NCBI GenBank assembly: GCA_002286715.1
Contig: NSJX01000001.1
Span: 373,835-437,834 of the forward strand
DNA: 64,000 bases
Direction: 5' to 3'
DNA from: Dentipellis sp. KUC8613
Lineage: Eukaryota; Basidiomycota; Agaricomycetes; Russulales; Hericiaceae
This document shows positions 25,155 through 36,479 of this stretch, piece by piece. The first letter of the stretch is position 1. The number at the start of each line of letters is the position of its first letter. The notes beneath the pieces are model-generated. The model saw only the letters and a program-made list of their open reading frames with translations, was not told where the DNA came from and made no database searches. Both the position numbers and the translations under genes were made by a program.

Positions 25155-25828
25155 GAGCCCATAATAATACAGGACTCTTTCTAAACGTTTTAACGTATAC
25201 CATTCTCAACACCCAATTCAACATCTACTCGAACTGTCTTTACTTTTCGCTCGAGATTATATCATCCGTGGTGTTTTGTATACCCTTTGTTATTCATTGA
25301 TCCTGCCAACGTTGGCTGACAATGTTGAGTTTCACGGATTTACGCCTGTTCTAGCCAGCACGAGAACGCGACAACTCGTAAGAGAAAAGCTGAAGTGACA
25401 CTGTTCAACTCATTTTGCGACTTCGCAGCACCCATTGACTGATTCAGTTTGTAAACCAGTAAAGGAAACGATACAGTTCTCTCGATGCGAGCGTGTAGTG
25501 CAGCAAGGCAGTTCGGAACAGCCTCGACGCTCCCTGCTCAATTTTGGACGACTCTCGACTCCTACCGCGTGCATCACTGATTCATTCTCCTTTGCTGCGC
25601 ATTCGTTTTTGCTTGCTTGCCAAGCACAAGATACTCTGGTGATCTGCTCGGACGCGGTGCCAATAGCGGCCTCGCCTCAAATACGGTGATTCTGGCTGCA
25701 TATGCTTGGAAAACCATCACTCTGAAGACAGTCTTCAATACGTGTTAGGTGGGCCATCACGTCCTTCCGCATCAGCTCAAGATTGACCTGTAGCCATTAT
25801 GTCCAGAGACGTGTGGCGACCCCCATAG
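25155..25828. other. Intergenic region
   Basis: 3' flank of the secreted-protein gene; contains only short open frames with no motif. Confidence 0.4.
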
Positions 25829-26180
25829 TTGATCACTTGCACCATCTGCCGGAGCGTTCCAGATGAACTACAGGTGGGTGTCAAGCCAACGTCGCGCGAA
25901 CGCGAACGTCCTCTCAACTGGCGTGTTTGCCGTCTCAGATTAAGGGTACAGTATGCCAGATTCTTCGGCCCCTGGATTGGACCGCTTGCAGATCCTTTCG
26001 TAGGTTTCAATACATAGCACACCGCGGAAGAGGACGAGCTGATGAAAAGCACTACACTAAATCCAAGTCTATGGTGCGTAACCGGCTGCCTATACATAGT
26101 CATAATGCCATTGGACTTGATGATGTCGCGATAAATCGTGAATTTGTTCGAGTATAGCCTCACCTCCGGCGCCAACCATG
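25829..26180 (+). pseudogene. Decayed tandem copy of the small secreted protein gene
   Basis: Same order and orientation as exons 2-3 of the gene at 24492. Matches seen by eye: GPWIGPLADPFVGFN against GSWIGPRAGPFGGFN, with a stop codon (ACA TAG) where the intact gene continues; CACACCGCGGAAG against CACACCACGGAAG; AAGTCTATGGTGCGTAA against CAGGCGTATGGTACGTA at the intron donor; and TTGTTCGAGTATAGCCTCAC against TTGTTCGAATATGACCTCGC. The signal-peptide exon is not recognizable. Frameshifts and the stop make it non-functional. Confidence 0.75.
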
Positions 26181-26607
26181 CGAGACATTGTTATTAGCTT
26201 GGAAGTCGGAGGTTCCTATGAGCACCCGCATCATCATGTTTAGCAACAAGTGTATCTTCATTGTCTGCTCCCTCCAAGAGGATTGTTTGCAGTGGCAAGC
26301 TTTCTTGCTAACTACTCTGGAAGCTCATGAATTGGCAACACATCCTTATATTCTTCGGAGGAATGTATACAGATAATACATTACTATCCAATGTACAGGA
26401 GAACTGTGTACACATTGCGCGCAATTGTAGATATGCAATGCACCATCCATAATAATACCCACATGTTGTAACATGTTCCCAAACCAACACAGAATGCACA
26501 ACGGACTAAAGAAAAAATGAGGACACCAGTTGACTCATTTGCCACCTTCCAGCACCAGTCAACTGACCGAGCATGTAAAAGAATGGCGAAGAAGAAAGAC
26601 AGGAGTC
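26181..26607. other. Intergenic region
   Basis: AT-richer than its surroundings; no coding signal found. Confidence 0.4.
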
Positions 26608-26792
26608 CCCCGACGACGCAAGCCTGTACTGCAGCGGCAAGGTCATCGCGCTCCCCGGTTGCAAGCAGAGCCAGGGAGACAAGGGCGGCAAAAATTAGAT
26701 AACCAATAATGGGGGCAGTGCCCCCATAATAGTGGTTAAACTATTAAGAACAGATACTACACTTGATCTAAGCCAAAAGGCCAGAGTGGTAA
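26608..26792 (-). ncRNA. U2 spliceosomal snRNA
   Basis: RNA that base-pairs with the intron branch site in the spliceosome. The minus strand reads GGCCTTTTGGCTTAGATCAA then GTGTAGTATCTGTTCTTAAT, the near-invariant 5' part of U2, with the branch-recognition GTAGTA at 26760-26755. Stem IIa/IIb follows (ATGGGGGCACTGCCCCCAT hairpin, about 26733-26710). The Sm site AATTTTTG lies at 26696-26689. After it, stem-loop IV is present: CGATGAC pairs with GTCGTCG around a loop containing CTGCAGTAC, matching the U2A'/U2B'' binding loop. The exact 5' end is uncertain by about a dozen bases (26790-26804); the 3' end is put just after stem IV. Confidence 0.95.
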
Positions 26793-26804
26793 GGAAAGGA
26801 GGAT

Positions 26805-27133
26805 ATCGCCCGCGAGGCTTTATACGACGCGGCGCGCGCACGGACCACCTTGGGCGCTTAGCATCAATGCGTCCCGACGCGCGGTGGGCGCCTGTTCGAC
26901 GCGTCCTGGCAGCGCGCCTGCGTTGCATCGGAATGTCCAGCAGGGATACAACAGCAGTTTCAAAATGGTCGCGCGAAAGCAAGGAAAATTCTATGGATGT
27001 GCTGAATCCATGATATTGTTCGCCGTCAATAATACAACGACGCTTGCATATCGTTCTCGAGATGTCTTCTCAGATTGGTATCACGGGGATACAAGAACTA
27101 CGACACACTGGACTGCGACGAGACAAGAGTTAT
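26805..27133. promoter_or_regulatory. Upstream region of U2 snRNA
   Basis: 329 bp that must include the U2 promoter; fungal snRNA promoter elements are poorly defined and I cannot name one here. Confidence 0.35.
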
Positions 27134-28266
27134 TTATCGACCGATAGATATCATAGCGGGACCCGCGACAATCTTGCCACTGGCAGCAGCCCTGCTTTGA
27201 ATATTACTCGACAGAGGCGTGGCGTCAGAAGTGATGAAGACGGCGACGGTACCCGAAAGGCTGTCGGGCACGACACACTCCTGGCGAAGCAGCGGAAGCG
27301 ACGAAGGCATATCACCTGTTAGGAATTGACAGAACATCCCCTGTCGGACAAGCATCAGCCATCAGTACGTTAGAATCACTGCGAGAAGTCTCACCTCGTC
27401 AGATCCTCCGAGAGAGTCGGACTCAAAGACTAGGGAGCTTCCGGCTTTGACAGGAACCGCGTTTGTGACCGTCAGTGTAGGATTAGCTGAAGACCCACGT
27501 CAGTCATCAGAATACTGCAATGTTCAAGAGGATTGAGAAGATACCTGTGATACCGATATCACACCCCGATATGAAGGGGCCGACAATCGCCAGTACTTCG
27601 CTCGGGAGCAAAGGCTGGTCGAACGCTGTCTCCGTCTGGCCATCATCAGCCCCGCTCAGCATGGCCTCGTGACGGCTCTCGTCCGCCGCCAGGGATCTAG
27701 CGGTGCCGGACAGGTTTGGGTCTGTGAACAGCTCAGCGGCGCCGAGGTACGCGCCTTCGCCAACGTGCTCGAGCAGATGTGCCGTAGCCATCACGGTCGA
27801 AATGTCCGTCAGGACGGAGGAAAAGTCAAATGTGCAATCTGAGATGGGTTGTCTGTCCAAGGATTGGATGGTCGACTGTAAAGCTGTGAGAAAGGCGCAA
27901 AGAACATATATCATGTCACCTCATGAGGGACTAACCGCGAGGTCGGCAGCATGTTTTGCATCGTCACGCTCGATGACTTTAAATTGCTGGATAAAATCCT
28001 CTGGGTCTGAGGCAGACTTGGCGGCCTGAAGGCTGGGAGAATCGAATTCTTCGAAGCCCTGATATAATTTGGATTCCAGCCGTTCCAAGACGTTGACAAG
28101 CTCTGTGCGGCTGAGGGTTAATTCCTTTCTATGGCGTCGGAACACCCTGAAGTAGCTCACGAAGGACTAGAACATTGTTCGGGTCGGCGTTGCGCCTCAC
28201 TGGTGCGGCCGAAGCAATTGAGAGTATCGGTACTGAAATGAACGACGCAGCGGCGAAGATACGCAT
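27134..28266 (-). CDS. Secreted ferritin-like domain protein, Rds1 type (copy A)
   Basis: Member of the ferritin-like family that includes the fission-yeast stress-response protein Rds1. Starts MRIFAAASFISVPILSIASA at 28266, a signal peptide, then APVRRNADPNNVLVLR. Further exons: ELVNVLERLESKLYQGFEEF, IERDDAKHAADLA, then STIQSLDRQPISDCTFDFSS with HLLEHVGEGAYLGAAELFTD and AADESRHEAMLSGADDGQ. These E, EH and DESRHE positions correspond to the four-helix-bundle metal ligands of ferritin-like proteins. Then a beta-rich part ANPTLTVTNAVPVKAGSSLV, and the last exon GMFCQFLTGDMPSSLPLLRQ to GPAMISIGR, stop at 27134. About 310 residues. Tandem paralogue of the gene at 29230-30899, but without its Ala/Ser-rich tail. 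Whether it binds metal is not shown. Confidence 0.88.
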
Positions 28267-29229
28267 TTGAGGCAGGAAAAGACGATTGTGTTCGATGAGT
28301 TTCCAGGTCGGCTTGCTTGAATGGGAGCACACTGGAGGTGTAGATACCCACCTGATTCTTTAAGTACATCGAGCGCTCTGCGGCTGCCAGAATTTGACAG
28401 ACCTTGAGACAGAGCTTGAATGGATGGCGGTTTGAACAAGGGCACGTCACAAACAGTTGCACAGCCGTGGTATTCTGTATGCAGAAGCTAAGCTCGGGGC
28501 ATGTACTCTGTCACCCTGAATGCCATGGGCTACTTACATACAACTTGGCTTGACTGACGATGAATTAAAATCGCCTATTCCTGCCATCGCAAAGAAGAGA
28601 CTGCATCGGGAAGGCGCTTGAAACTTGAAGCTAGCTTGAAGCTCGAAGCCTGCAACCGAAGATCATTCAATTGACGACCCCCGACCAAGTCCGCAGACCG
28701 TCGACCTGTTCCCAACAAAGTGATAACCAGTCAGTCCAGTCGGCGATCAGCAGCACGATTGACCTACGCTCATCACGTGAGTTCGCTTTCATTTGGAATT
28801 AGCTGAGTGATGATTTTTGCAAGAGACAATGCAGACCACCAGCTACGAGAACATGCATATGGTTAGTACCGAGACTCGAGGTGATATCCACATCGACCAT
28901 TTTTGCGACCGACCCTACAAAAGTCATACGAGAGCAGAGCAATCTATCCTCACCCGCACGCGTAAGATTTATTCATGTTCCCCGCGGATCCTCCTGTCCG
29001 CCCCCGATAAAGTTATATTTAAAGCAAAAAGTACCTCGCAGGTATGGTATGATACTTACAAGCACGACACCTAAGAAGCGCACGCGGCGATACAACGAGA
29101 TGAGACAATCCAGCCGAAAAGTGCGACGATATACTGCGAGCGTGATAAGTCCATCGAGGACGAAACCCCCCGAAAATGTCCGAGAAAACCCCTTCAAAGC
29201 TAAACAGAAGCGTGACGGGCGCGGGCGCC
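28267..29229. other. Intergenic region between tandem Rds1-type genes
   Basis: About 960 bp. Promoter of copy A plus 3' flank of copy B. A short imperfect repeat of CTTGAAGCT-like units lies at 28617-28650. No coding exon recognized. Confidence 0.5.
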
Positions 29230-30899
29230 TTAAGGCGAGCCGGAGGCAGAGGCGGCAGGCGCGGACGCAGAAGATGCGGGCGCAGAGCCTGAGGGTGCGG
29301 CTGCAGAGCCCGACGGCGCAGCCGCGGTTGCGGAAGCCGCACCCGTGACTTGACTAGCGGGGATGGTTGTCCAGCCGTCGACGATGATCTTGCCGTCGGG
29401 CGAGGGACCGGTGTACAGGTTGGGTCCTCCCGGCGTCTGCACGACCTGTGCGTTGTTCGCGGCTGCGGGCGCTCCAGACGCGGACGGTGCAGCGGCGGAA
29501 GCCGAGCCAGACGCAGCAGCGGCAGCAGAATCAGTGGGTGCGGCACCAGACGCAGATGCAGCTGCAGCAGAGTCGGTGGGCGCGGCAGACGACGCGGCAC
29601 CAGACGCAGAGGCACCGGAGTCCGTGGCGGTGGCAGTGGGGCTAGCGCCGGAATCCGACGAGGCGCTGCTGATGATGGCGCTGGCCTCCGCTGGGCTAAT
29701 CGTCTGGGTGGAGCTGGCGGCGTTGTTGCTGCCACTGCTGCCGCTGTTCGCGTGGATGATGCTGCCGAGGGCCTCAGCCTGGTCGATGAAGGCCATGGTG
29801 GGGCCAGCGACGATGCCGTTGGTGGCCTGATCACGGGCGTTGTTGTTCAACGGCTGGTCGTCGGATGTGATGAAGATGGCAACCGGGCCCTGGAGACCTG
29901 AGGGCACGACACAGTTGTCGATGGGGAGGGACAGGGAGAAGGGCATTCCACCGGCAAGCATTTGGCAGAACATGCCCTGTTAAATCAAGTAAGATACCGA
30001 GTTTTGGATGGGAAAACCAGAAGAAAGACTTACATCGGTCGATCCGTTCAAAGCAGGAGACTTGAACGTCAGGGACGTGCCAGCAGCGACTGTGCCCGTA
30101 TTGGTAACCGTCAGAGTAGGGTTGGCTATACAAAGAGTGAGTACAAGAGAATGCATCGGAAGGCAGTGCAAGTTACCTGGAATACCAACGTCGCATCCGG
30201 AGATGAAGGGGCCGGCGATGGCGAGCACCTCCTGCGGGAGGAGGGGGAGATCGAATGCCTGCGGGATCGCCTGGCCGTTGTTGAGGACATTCAGGATCGA
30301 CTGGTGGCGAGCCTCCACGGTAAGAATCGAGGCGGCCGCAGTCAAGAGGGTAGGGTCGGAAAGAAGGTGGGCAGCACCGAGGTACGCGCCAACACCAACA
30401 TTCTCGACCAGGCGGGCCGCCGCTGCCATGGTGGGGACATCGGTGAGGACGGACGAGAAGTCGAATGTGCAGCCAGAGATGGGCTGGGCTCCGAGAGACT
30501 GGAGGGTTGTCTGGTTACGGTGGTTTTCTGTAAGCGCCGGCGAATGATGCAAGAATGGGTAACCCGCACCGTCAAGATCGTCGTGTGTGTAGCCTCGTCT
30601 CCACCGATTGCCGTCAATTGCTCAATAGGGATCTGAGCAGACGCGAAGCCTGCATTTGTGAAGTCCGATGCCTGGAACTTCTGCAGACCCTGCATGTAAA
30701 ATTGGGTCTCAAGCTGCTCAAGAACCGTCGCGAACTCTAATCAAAGCGTGATTGGTCAGATACGAGGCATAGAAGCCGGGTAAAGTTACACACTGAGAAC
30801 CAAGAGGTTGTTAGGGTCGGTGTCACGCTTAATCGGCGCTGCCGAGACAAGGAAGGGTGTCGCAAGGGCAAAGAGGGACGCAGTAGTAGTAAAACGCAT
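29230..30899 (-). CDS. Secreted ferritin-like domain protein, Rds1 type (copy B), with Ala/Ser-rich tail
   Basis: Starts MRFTTTASLFALATPFLVSA at 30899 (signal peptide), then APIKRDTDPNNLLVLS. Exons give FATVLEQLETQFYMQGLQKF, QLTAIGGDEATHTTILT, then LVENVGVGAYLGAAHLLSDP and ILTVEARHQSILNVLNNG. The Glu/His positions of the ferritin-like bundle are kept (LEQLE, GGDEATH, VEARHQ). The beta part ANPTLTVTNTGTVAAGTSLT matches copy A closely. The last exon reads GMFCQMLAGGMPFSLSLPID and then an Ala/Ser/Pro-rich low-complexity stretch of about 150 residues enclosing a short block GPNLYTGPSPDGKIIVDGWT, ending ASASGSP. Such tails usually mean heavy O-glycosylation and cell-wall association. Copy A ends before this tail. 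Antisense open frames over the tail are compositional. Confidence 0.9.
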
Positions 30900-31919
30900 T
30901 TTGGACTAGAAATTGATGCCGGAGAGCTTCAGCCTGCTGGACGTGGGAAGTGAACAAACGAGGGAGGGATCCAGGGGCGCGACCGGGCAGCCCAAAAAAC
31001 TAGAAAACACGGGTGAGCAGGCAAACAAGGACGGAGAAAAGGAAACGTACAAAAGGTCAAAGAAAAAGGGGGGGAGAAGGGAACGAAGAGGGAGAGATGG
31101 AAAAGCTGTGGTGGGAAGGGGAGCTTTATAGAGACGCGCCCCGCGCCCCTGGCGAAACGTCGCAATCATGAATCTGATCGATGCCACTCACGGCTCCGGC
31201 CGCGCTTGGCCCGGGCTCCCCGAGTATGGTAAGAACTACGGCCCTATCTCCATGCCGACCACTCAGAAGCTTCCATCCTCCAATCCCTTCCTTCTCTGCT
31301 CTCTTCGTTGTACTACTGCTACCATCTTACTCCCGCCTCGCCGGCACCCCCGAATGCGTGTTCTTAATGCGATCGCCTTTGTTTTTGTCCCAATCTGCAG
31401 GACGCCGCCCAAAGAGGCCCGTTGTTTCGTTTGATGCGACTGACATCAGAGCGGACTCATTTACGCTGTTCGTAACCGGCCTCGTCGTCGTATTCGCTGC
31501 GTGCTTCCTGCCCGAGATCGACATCGTGTGGGATGGCGCCACGCACAATGACGCTCATCTAGCTGTACTTAATTCGGACGCCAGTCTTGCAACTTGCAAT
31601 TTGAGTCGGAGGACTCAAAGGCCTAACACAGCCCCACGCACCTCGATGTTACAAAGCTGAAAACGCATGCTCCGCCGGACCTGTTTTAGCCCCAAATGAT
31701 GCGCTCAGGAAGTCCATGGCAAGATGTTGACTTCCTGTTTACCTTTGTAACGGAGAGCGCCATGACCATATATCAAAAACCCATGATGGCCACTGGCGGC
31801 AAGTGTCATTCCATACCACGTTAGGTGCACTGTGATAGGTGCATCAAGGCGAAACCTGCACATGTCAATGCCAGGAGCAGACTGACAGGTATCGTATTGA
31901 TGAATTTAGTTCTGCTCAT
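30900..31919. other. Intergenic region
   Basis: About 1 kb between two minus-strand genes. A TATAAAG box on the minus strand at 31124-31130 lies some 225 bp upstream of copy B, with a pyrimidine-rich leader in between. A plus-strand open frame of 159 codons at 31181 has no recognizable features and I do not call it. Confidence 0.45.
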
Positions 31920-34004
31920 TCATAAGGTCTTCCCCGCCAACCATTTAGATACCATAGAAAAGGATTCCGCTGGCTTGTCGTGTGGGACGTAAACATCGAA
32001 GAACCTATCAGCACAATCTCCGATGCAAGAGGGGAATACTACTCATCATATGTCCGGCCCCTCTCACGGTCGCAAACGCGAGGTTTCCCCAAGTTTTTGT
32101 CTCGCCTGCCTTGGTGCCGTTGACAAACCAGTCCGTCCAATCGGCAGCATTGTATCCTTCTTTGCCATGCCACTCCAATTTGTCGACCCAAAGCTTGTTA
32201 GAGACCCAGTTGCACCGGTAGTCGTACGTGCCCGCGTAGATAAGCACTCGAATACCGCGTTCTAGCAGACCAGCGACATAGTACTGCGTCGGAACCGCGT
32301 ACTTATCCATGGTGATATCGAAGGCCAACCCTACGGGTTCAGAGCAGGCAGAGAAGTTGGAAGGGGATTCAACACCAAGAACGGTCCGAAGCGCAGGCTG
32401 GTCGAGGAACTCTTTGATGGCGTCATTTTCGAGATAGCAAAGGCCATTGCCGACACACATCTACCAGGTCGATCAGGTGAATCCGGTGCTAGGTATCCTA
32501 GCAAACAAACCTTAGAGACATCATAGGGGTTCCTGCCTATGGTAAAACAGTCTCAGCACAGCAAACACAGGTATAAGATGAAATGACAGACCGCTGGCAT
32601 AGTATCCTGATTGGAGTTCGTTGTTGCAGAAATCGATTGCTGCCCGACAGTTCATCTCGTCGAATATTTGAATGCAAGATCGTTCCATAGCCGCTTGACA
32701 TCGCGGAAGCTATAAACCGGCCGTCAGAGAGTTGGTCGGAGAAGCACGGCAGGCCATCTTACCGCCTTCTTGATCCGCACGCAAGTAGATATAGATTGAA
32801 AAGGAATATCGAGCGCTGCAGTCCCACACTCAATCTGGTATCGTCCCTCGTATAACCTTAAAAGGGTTCTCGATGTCAGTGGACGCGGGAAGTCAATGAA
32901 TTAAACAACCCCCACGTTGAGATATCAGTGATGCCATTGCCGATGAGCACACTCTTCAAATTCAAAACTGGTCGGCCCTCGGCCTCCGCGATCACGTTCT
33001 GGTCGTAAATTTCGCTGGCGAACACAGGCAAGTAACGACCCTTATGATCATGCACGTCTCAATGGCACGCTCTAGTATAGAACAAGAATACTCACACCAT
33101 AGGACTCCCCTGAAAGGTGGAGGGGGCGACCCTTGAATTGGCTGAAAGTCTCAAAGAAGATGGAGACAAAGGCATAGAGGTTCTTGGCCGCATCTTCAGT
33201 CGTTGCGACTGTCTCTCCAAAATCAGCATACGAGAATCCAACACCAACTCTACGACCTGTGGTTCAATTATTGCACAATTTCTATCGTGCAACACTACTT
33301 ACGGCTGGTCAAGGAAGAAAATGTTAGCTTCGTTGTTCCAGGAGTGAGGGTTCCAATTAGTGCCATTGAGCGACGACTTCGTCATATCGATGTTGCAGGG
33401 ACCTAATCTCAGTTTATTCGGAGGCTAGTCAGATACGTGTATCTCAACCCACTGACCCAGTTCCATAAGAAGACCCATAGACGACGAACATCCGGGTCCT
33501 GACAAACAGACGTATGCATGAGATCATCCGAACAACAGAAGGAACAACCAACTCACCCCCATTGATCCACATCAAGACATCGTCTAAACGGTCCTTCTCA
33601 ATGAACGTACAACACTTGATACACACCTTTATAGCATACCTGTGTCCGGATCCCTCCTGCTTTCGAAGAAGTAGAAGAACAGATGCTTCGCCCCTTGATC
33701 TACGTCCAGATAGCCCGTGTAGACACTTGCTTTACTCTCAGCAACGCCATACACATACGGAACGAAGGGCACTCACTTCACAGTCGGGTCGCAGAAGTCA
33801 GTCTTTCGGACGCGAACACGATGGTTTGGGAACCGCTTGTTCGTCAGAACAGTATATGTCGCGTCGACGGAAGAAAGGTGCAAATTCTCGACTGGACTCT
33901 TTACCGCGGGCCCACCGCCAGTGATTGTGTTGTTGACACTGAATGCCTGCTGGGCTCCCAAGACACACTGAACCAGAGAGAGGACGGCTAGCAGGCCGAA
34001 CATC
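31920..34004 (-). CDS. Secreted serine carboxypeptidase (S10, carboxypeptidase Y-like)
   Basis: Removes C-terminal residues from peptides at acid pH, in the vacuole or outside the cell. Starts MFGLLAVLSLVQCVLGAQQA at 34004 (signal peptide), then VRVRKTDFCDPTVK, VYTGYLDVDQGAKHLFFYFF, DDVLMWINGGPGCSSSMGLL (oxyanion-hole region) and NEANIFFLDQPVGVGFSYAD. The catalytic triad is complete: Ser in HLSGESYGGRYLPVFA, Asp in LIYAGTYDYRCNWVSNKLW, and His in VRGAGHM. The last exon is VPHDKPAESFSMVSKWLAGK with stop at 31920. About ten exons. The final junction, GHM|VPHDKP, is only obtained by removing 58 nt that begin ATGAGT and end TTTAC (32046-31989), an apparent AT-AC intron. Shares a 312-bp upstream region with NOP58. 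Confidence 0.92.
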
Positions 34005-34316
34005 GTGCCGAGACGACCAAAGGTCACGCAAGAGGAGCAGAACGGAGCCGAATCGTCCCAAGGTTCGTATGTTCGCATGCCATTATATTTACGATGAGGT
34101 GATGGGAGAGCTGCAGGCTCTCGCTGCGGACTCGGGCCGGCTGGCGAGCAGCGCTGGTCCGCGGGACCGCTACCGCGACCACTGCAATTCCCACGCATAC
34201 TTGTCGGTCTGGCAAAAACTTGTGAAGCCTCGCCGCCGCCATCCACAGCACCGTACCGGCGACCTCCCTTTTCTTTTCTCGTCTCGTCTTTTCTTTGGTG
34301 CCCACCATGCTGGTGC
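34005..34316. promoter_or_regulatory. Divergent promoter, carboxypeptidase / NOP58
   Basis: 312 bp between two start codons pointing away from each other. CT-rich on the NOP58 sense strand just before its ATG (TTTTCTTTTCTCGTCTCG), as is usual for highly expressed fungal genes. Confidence 0.6.
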
Positions 34317-36479
34317 TCTATGAGACAGCGCTTGGTTTCTGTCTTTTCAAGGTTACGGATGCGGGAAAAATCACGAGCTCGGATCTCTACAAGGAGTTCG
34401 AGACGCCTGAGCGGGCGAACAAACTGTGAGTGCATATTCTTTTGTGTGTGTAATCTTGTTAGCTCATGAGTTTCCGCATTTTCTTCTTCGTGCGCTTGCA
34501 ATGAATTCGCAGTCTGAAGCTGAAGTCGCTTCACCGGTTTACCACGACCGCGACGGCCGTCGAAGAAATCACTGCCATCCAGGACGGCAAGATCGGAAAA
34601 GGCCTGAAGCAGTTTCTCACCGATGAGATTGTTGACAAGGGCAAGAACAAGGACACGCTACTCGTTGTGGACCCGAAGCTTGGTCTGTTTACCGTCCCTG
34701 CAGCTTTATAATTGGAGCTCATCCTCCTGTCTGATTTACAGTCCGACCAATAACCAAGAAACTCGGTATCAATGTCAGCGCGGACTCGGACTCGCTGGAC
34801 CTCTTCCGTGGCATCCGAAGCCAGCTTACTGCACTTCTTGACGGTCTGGACCCGAAGGATTTGGCAACCATGAGCTTGGGTCTCAGTCATTCGCTTTCGC
34901 GGTCAGTTGTACACCACTTTATGCATTACGCGCCGTTCTGATTGACGTGCTCAGATTCAAGCTCAAGTTCTCACCCGACAAGGTCGACACGATGGTCGTG
35001 CAAGCCATTGCATTGCTCGATGACCTCGACAAGGAAATCAACATCTACGCCATGCGTGTGAAGGTCCGTCGCGTCTGCTCCAAACGCGTCGAATGATCAC
35101 TGACTGCGTTCGTAACCGCAGGAGTGGTATGGCTGGCATTTTCCCGAGATGGCCAAGATCCTCACAGATAACCTGGCGTATGCGAAAGTCGTCAAGGCAA
35201 TGGGTAGGTCATCATTGCACCCCGCGTCTTCCCATCCACTCACACACGTCCATCCCACAAAAGGCTTCCGCACCAACGCAAACGCGACCGACTTCTCCGC
35301 GATCCTCCCCGAGGACCTCGAGGCCACGATCAAAGCCGCCGCCGAGATCTCCATGGGCACAGAAATCTCGGACTCCGATATCGCTCACATCCACGCTCTG
35401 TGTGACCAGGTCATCGCGATCTCTGCATACCGCACGCAGCTGTCCGAATACCTCCGCAACCGAATGATCGCCATTGCGCCTAACCTGACAGCACTGGTGG
35501 GCGAGCTCGTCGGTGCACGACTGATCAGCCATGCAGGCAGCTTGCTCAGCTTGGCGAAGCACCCTGCGAGTACGATCCAGATTCTTGGTGCGGAGAAGGC
35601 CCTGTTCAGGGCGTTGAAAACTAAGCATGATACGCCGAAATACGGTCTCATCTACCATGTAAGTGTTCCGCGGAGATTTGTGTGACTCTACCTTATGCCA
35701 TTGAATAGGCTTCCCTCGTCGGTCAAGCACCACCAAAGTTGAAAGGAAAAGTAGGCGCTCACGTATCCGTTTTCGCCTTCTCGCATGGCTTATATCTGTT
35801 GCTCGTTAGATGGCACGTATGGTTGCCACCAAAACAGCGCTGTCCGTCCGTGTCGACGCTCTTTCCGATGCCGACGGCAAGTCAGAGCCCGCCGCACCTT
35901 CAATAGGTGTCGAGAACCGCGCGAAGCTGGAGGCTCGCCTGCGTGTGCTGGAAGAGGAGGGCGACGCGTCGGGCGTGCGCCGGTTCGCGGACGGCGGCAA
36001 GAAGCAGGCGCGCTTCCAGCCGACGGGCGAGTCGCGGACGTACAACACGGCAGCGGACGCGGTGGACTTGGTCCCGACACAGCGCGAGCCGATGGAGTTG
36101 GCGGTGCAGGCGGTGTTGGACACGAAGGAGGAAAAGCGGAGGGCGAAGGAGGAGAAGAAGGCGAAGAGGAAGGCTGAGAAGGAGGCGAAGGGGAGCGATG
36201 ATGATGAGATGGATGTCGACGGGGAGGACAAGAAGAAGAAGCGCAAGCGGAGAGAGAGCGCGGCCAACGGTGATGAAGACGTTACTATGGTATGTTGACT
36301 TTCCATCTCGTTTGTATATGCGGTTCTCATATGTCTGGCAGGCTGATGGTGAGACTGAGGCGGAGCGCAAAGCACGCAAAAAGGCCAAGAAGGCCGAGAA
36401 GGCTGAGAAGGCCGCTGCTGCAGGTGGAGAAGCCAATGGCGACTCAACAAAGAAAAAGCGGAGAAAGTCGGAGGCGTAG
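34317..36479 (+). CDS. NOP58: Nucleolar protein NOP58 (C/D snoRNP core)
   Basis: Core protein of box C/D snoRNPs that guide 2'-O-methylation and processing of rRNA in the nucleolus. Starts [20 protein letters not shown] at 34317. Exons encode the N-terminal NOP5NT domain, then [40 protein letters not shown], the coiled-coil region, and the Nop domain with [40 protein letters not shown] and [26 protein letters not shown]. The C-terminus is the typical Lys/Glu-rich KKE tail ([20 protein letters not shown]) ending KKKRRKSEA. About 570 residues. Introns are all short, and I find no box C/D snoRNA inside them. Confidence 0.97.

Noticed and set aside
29019..29834. 271-codon minus-strand open frame rich in Pro, Leu and Arg
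   Set aside because: Shadow of the Ala/Ser-rich tail of Rds1-type copy B in another frame; pure compositional artefact.
31181..31660. 159-codon plus-strand open frame
   Set aside because: No recognizable domain, composition like neighbouring non-coding DNA; possible but unsupported.
34427..35780. Search for box C/D snoRNAs in NOP58 introns
   Set aside because: Introns are too short and I found no paired C (RUGAUGA) and D (CUGA) boxes.
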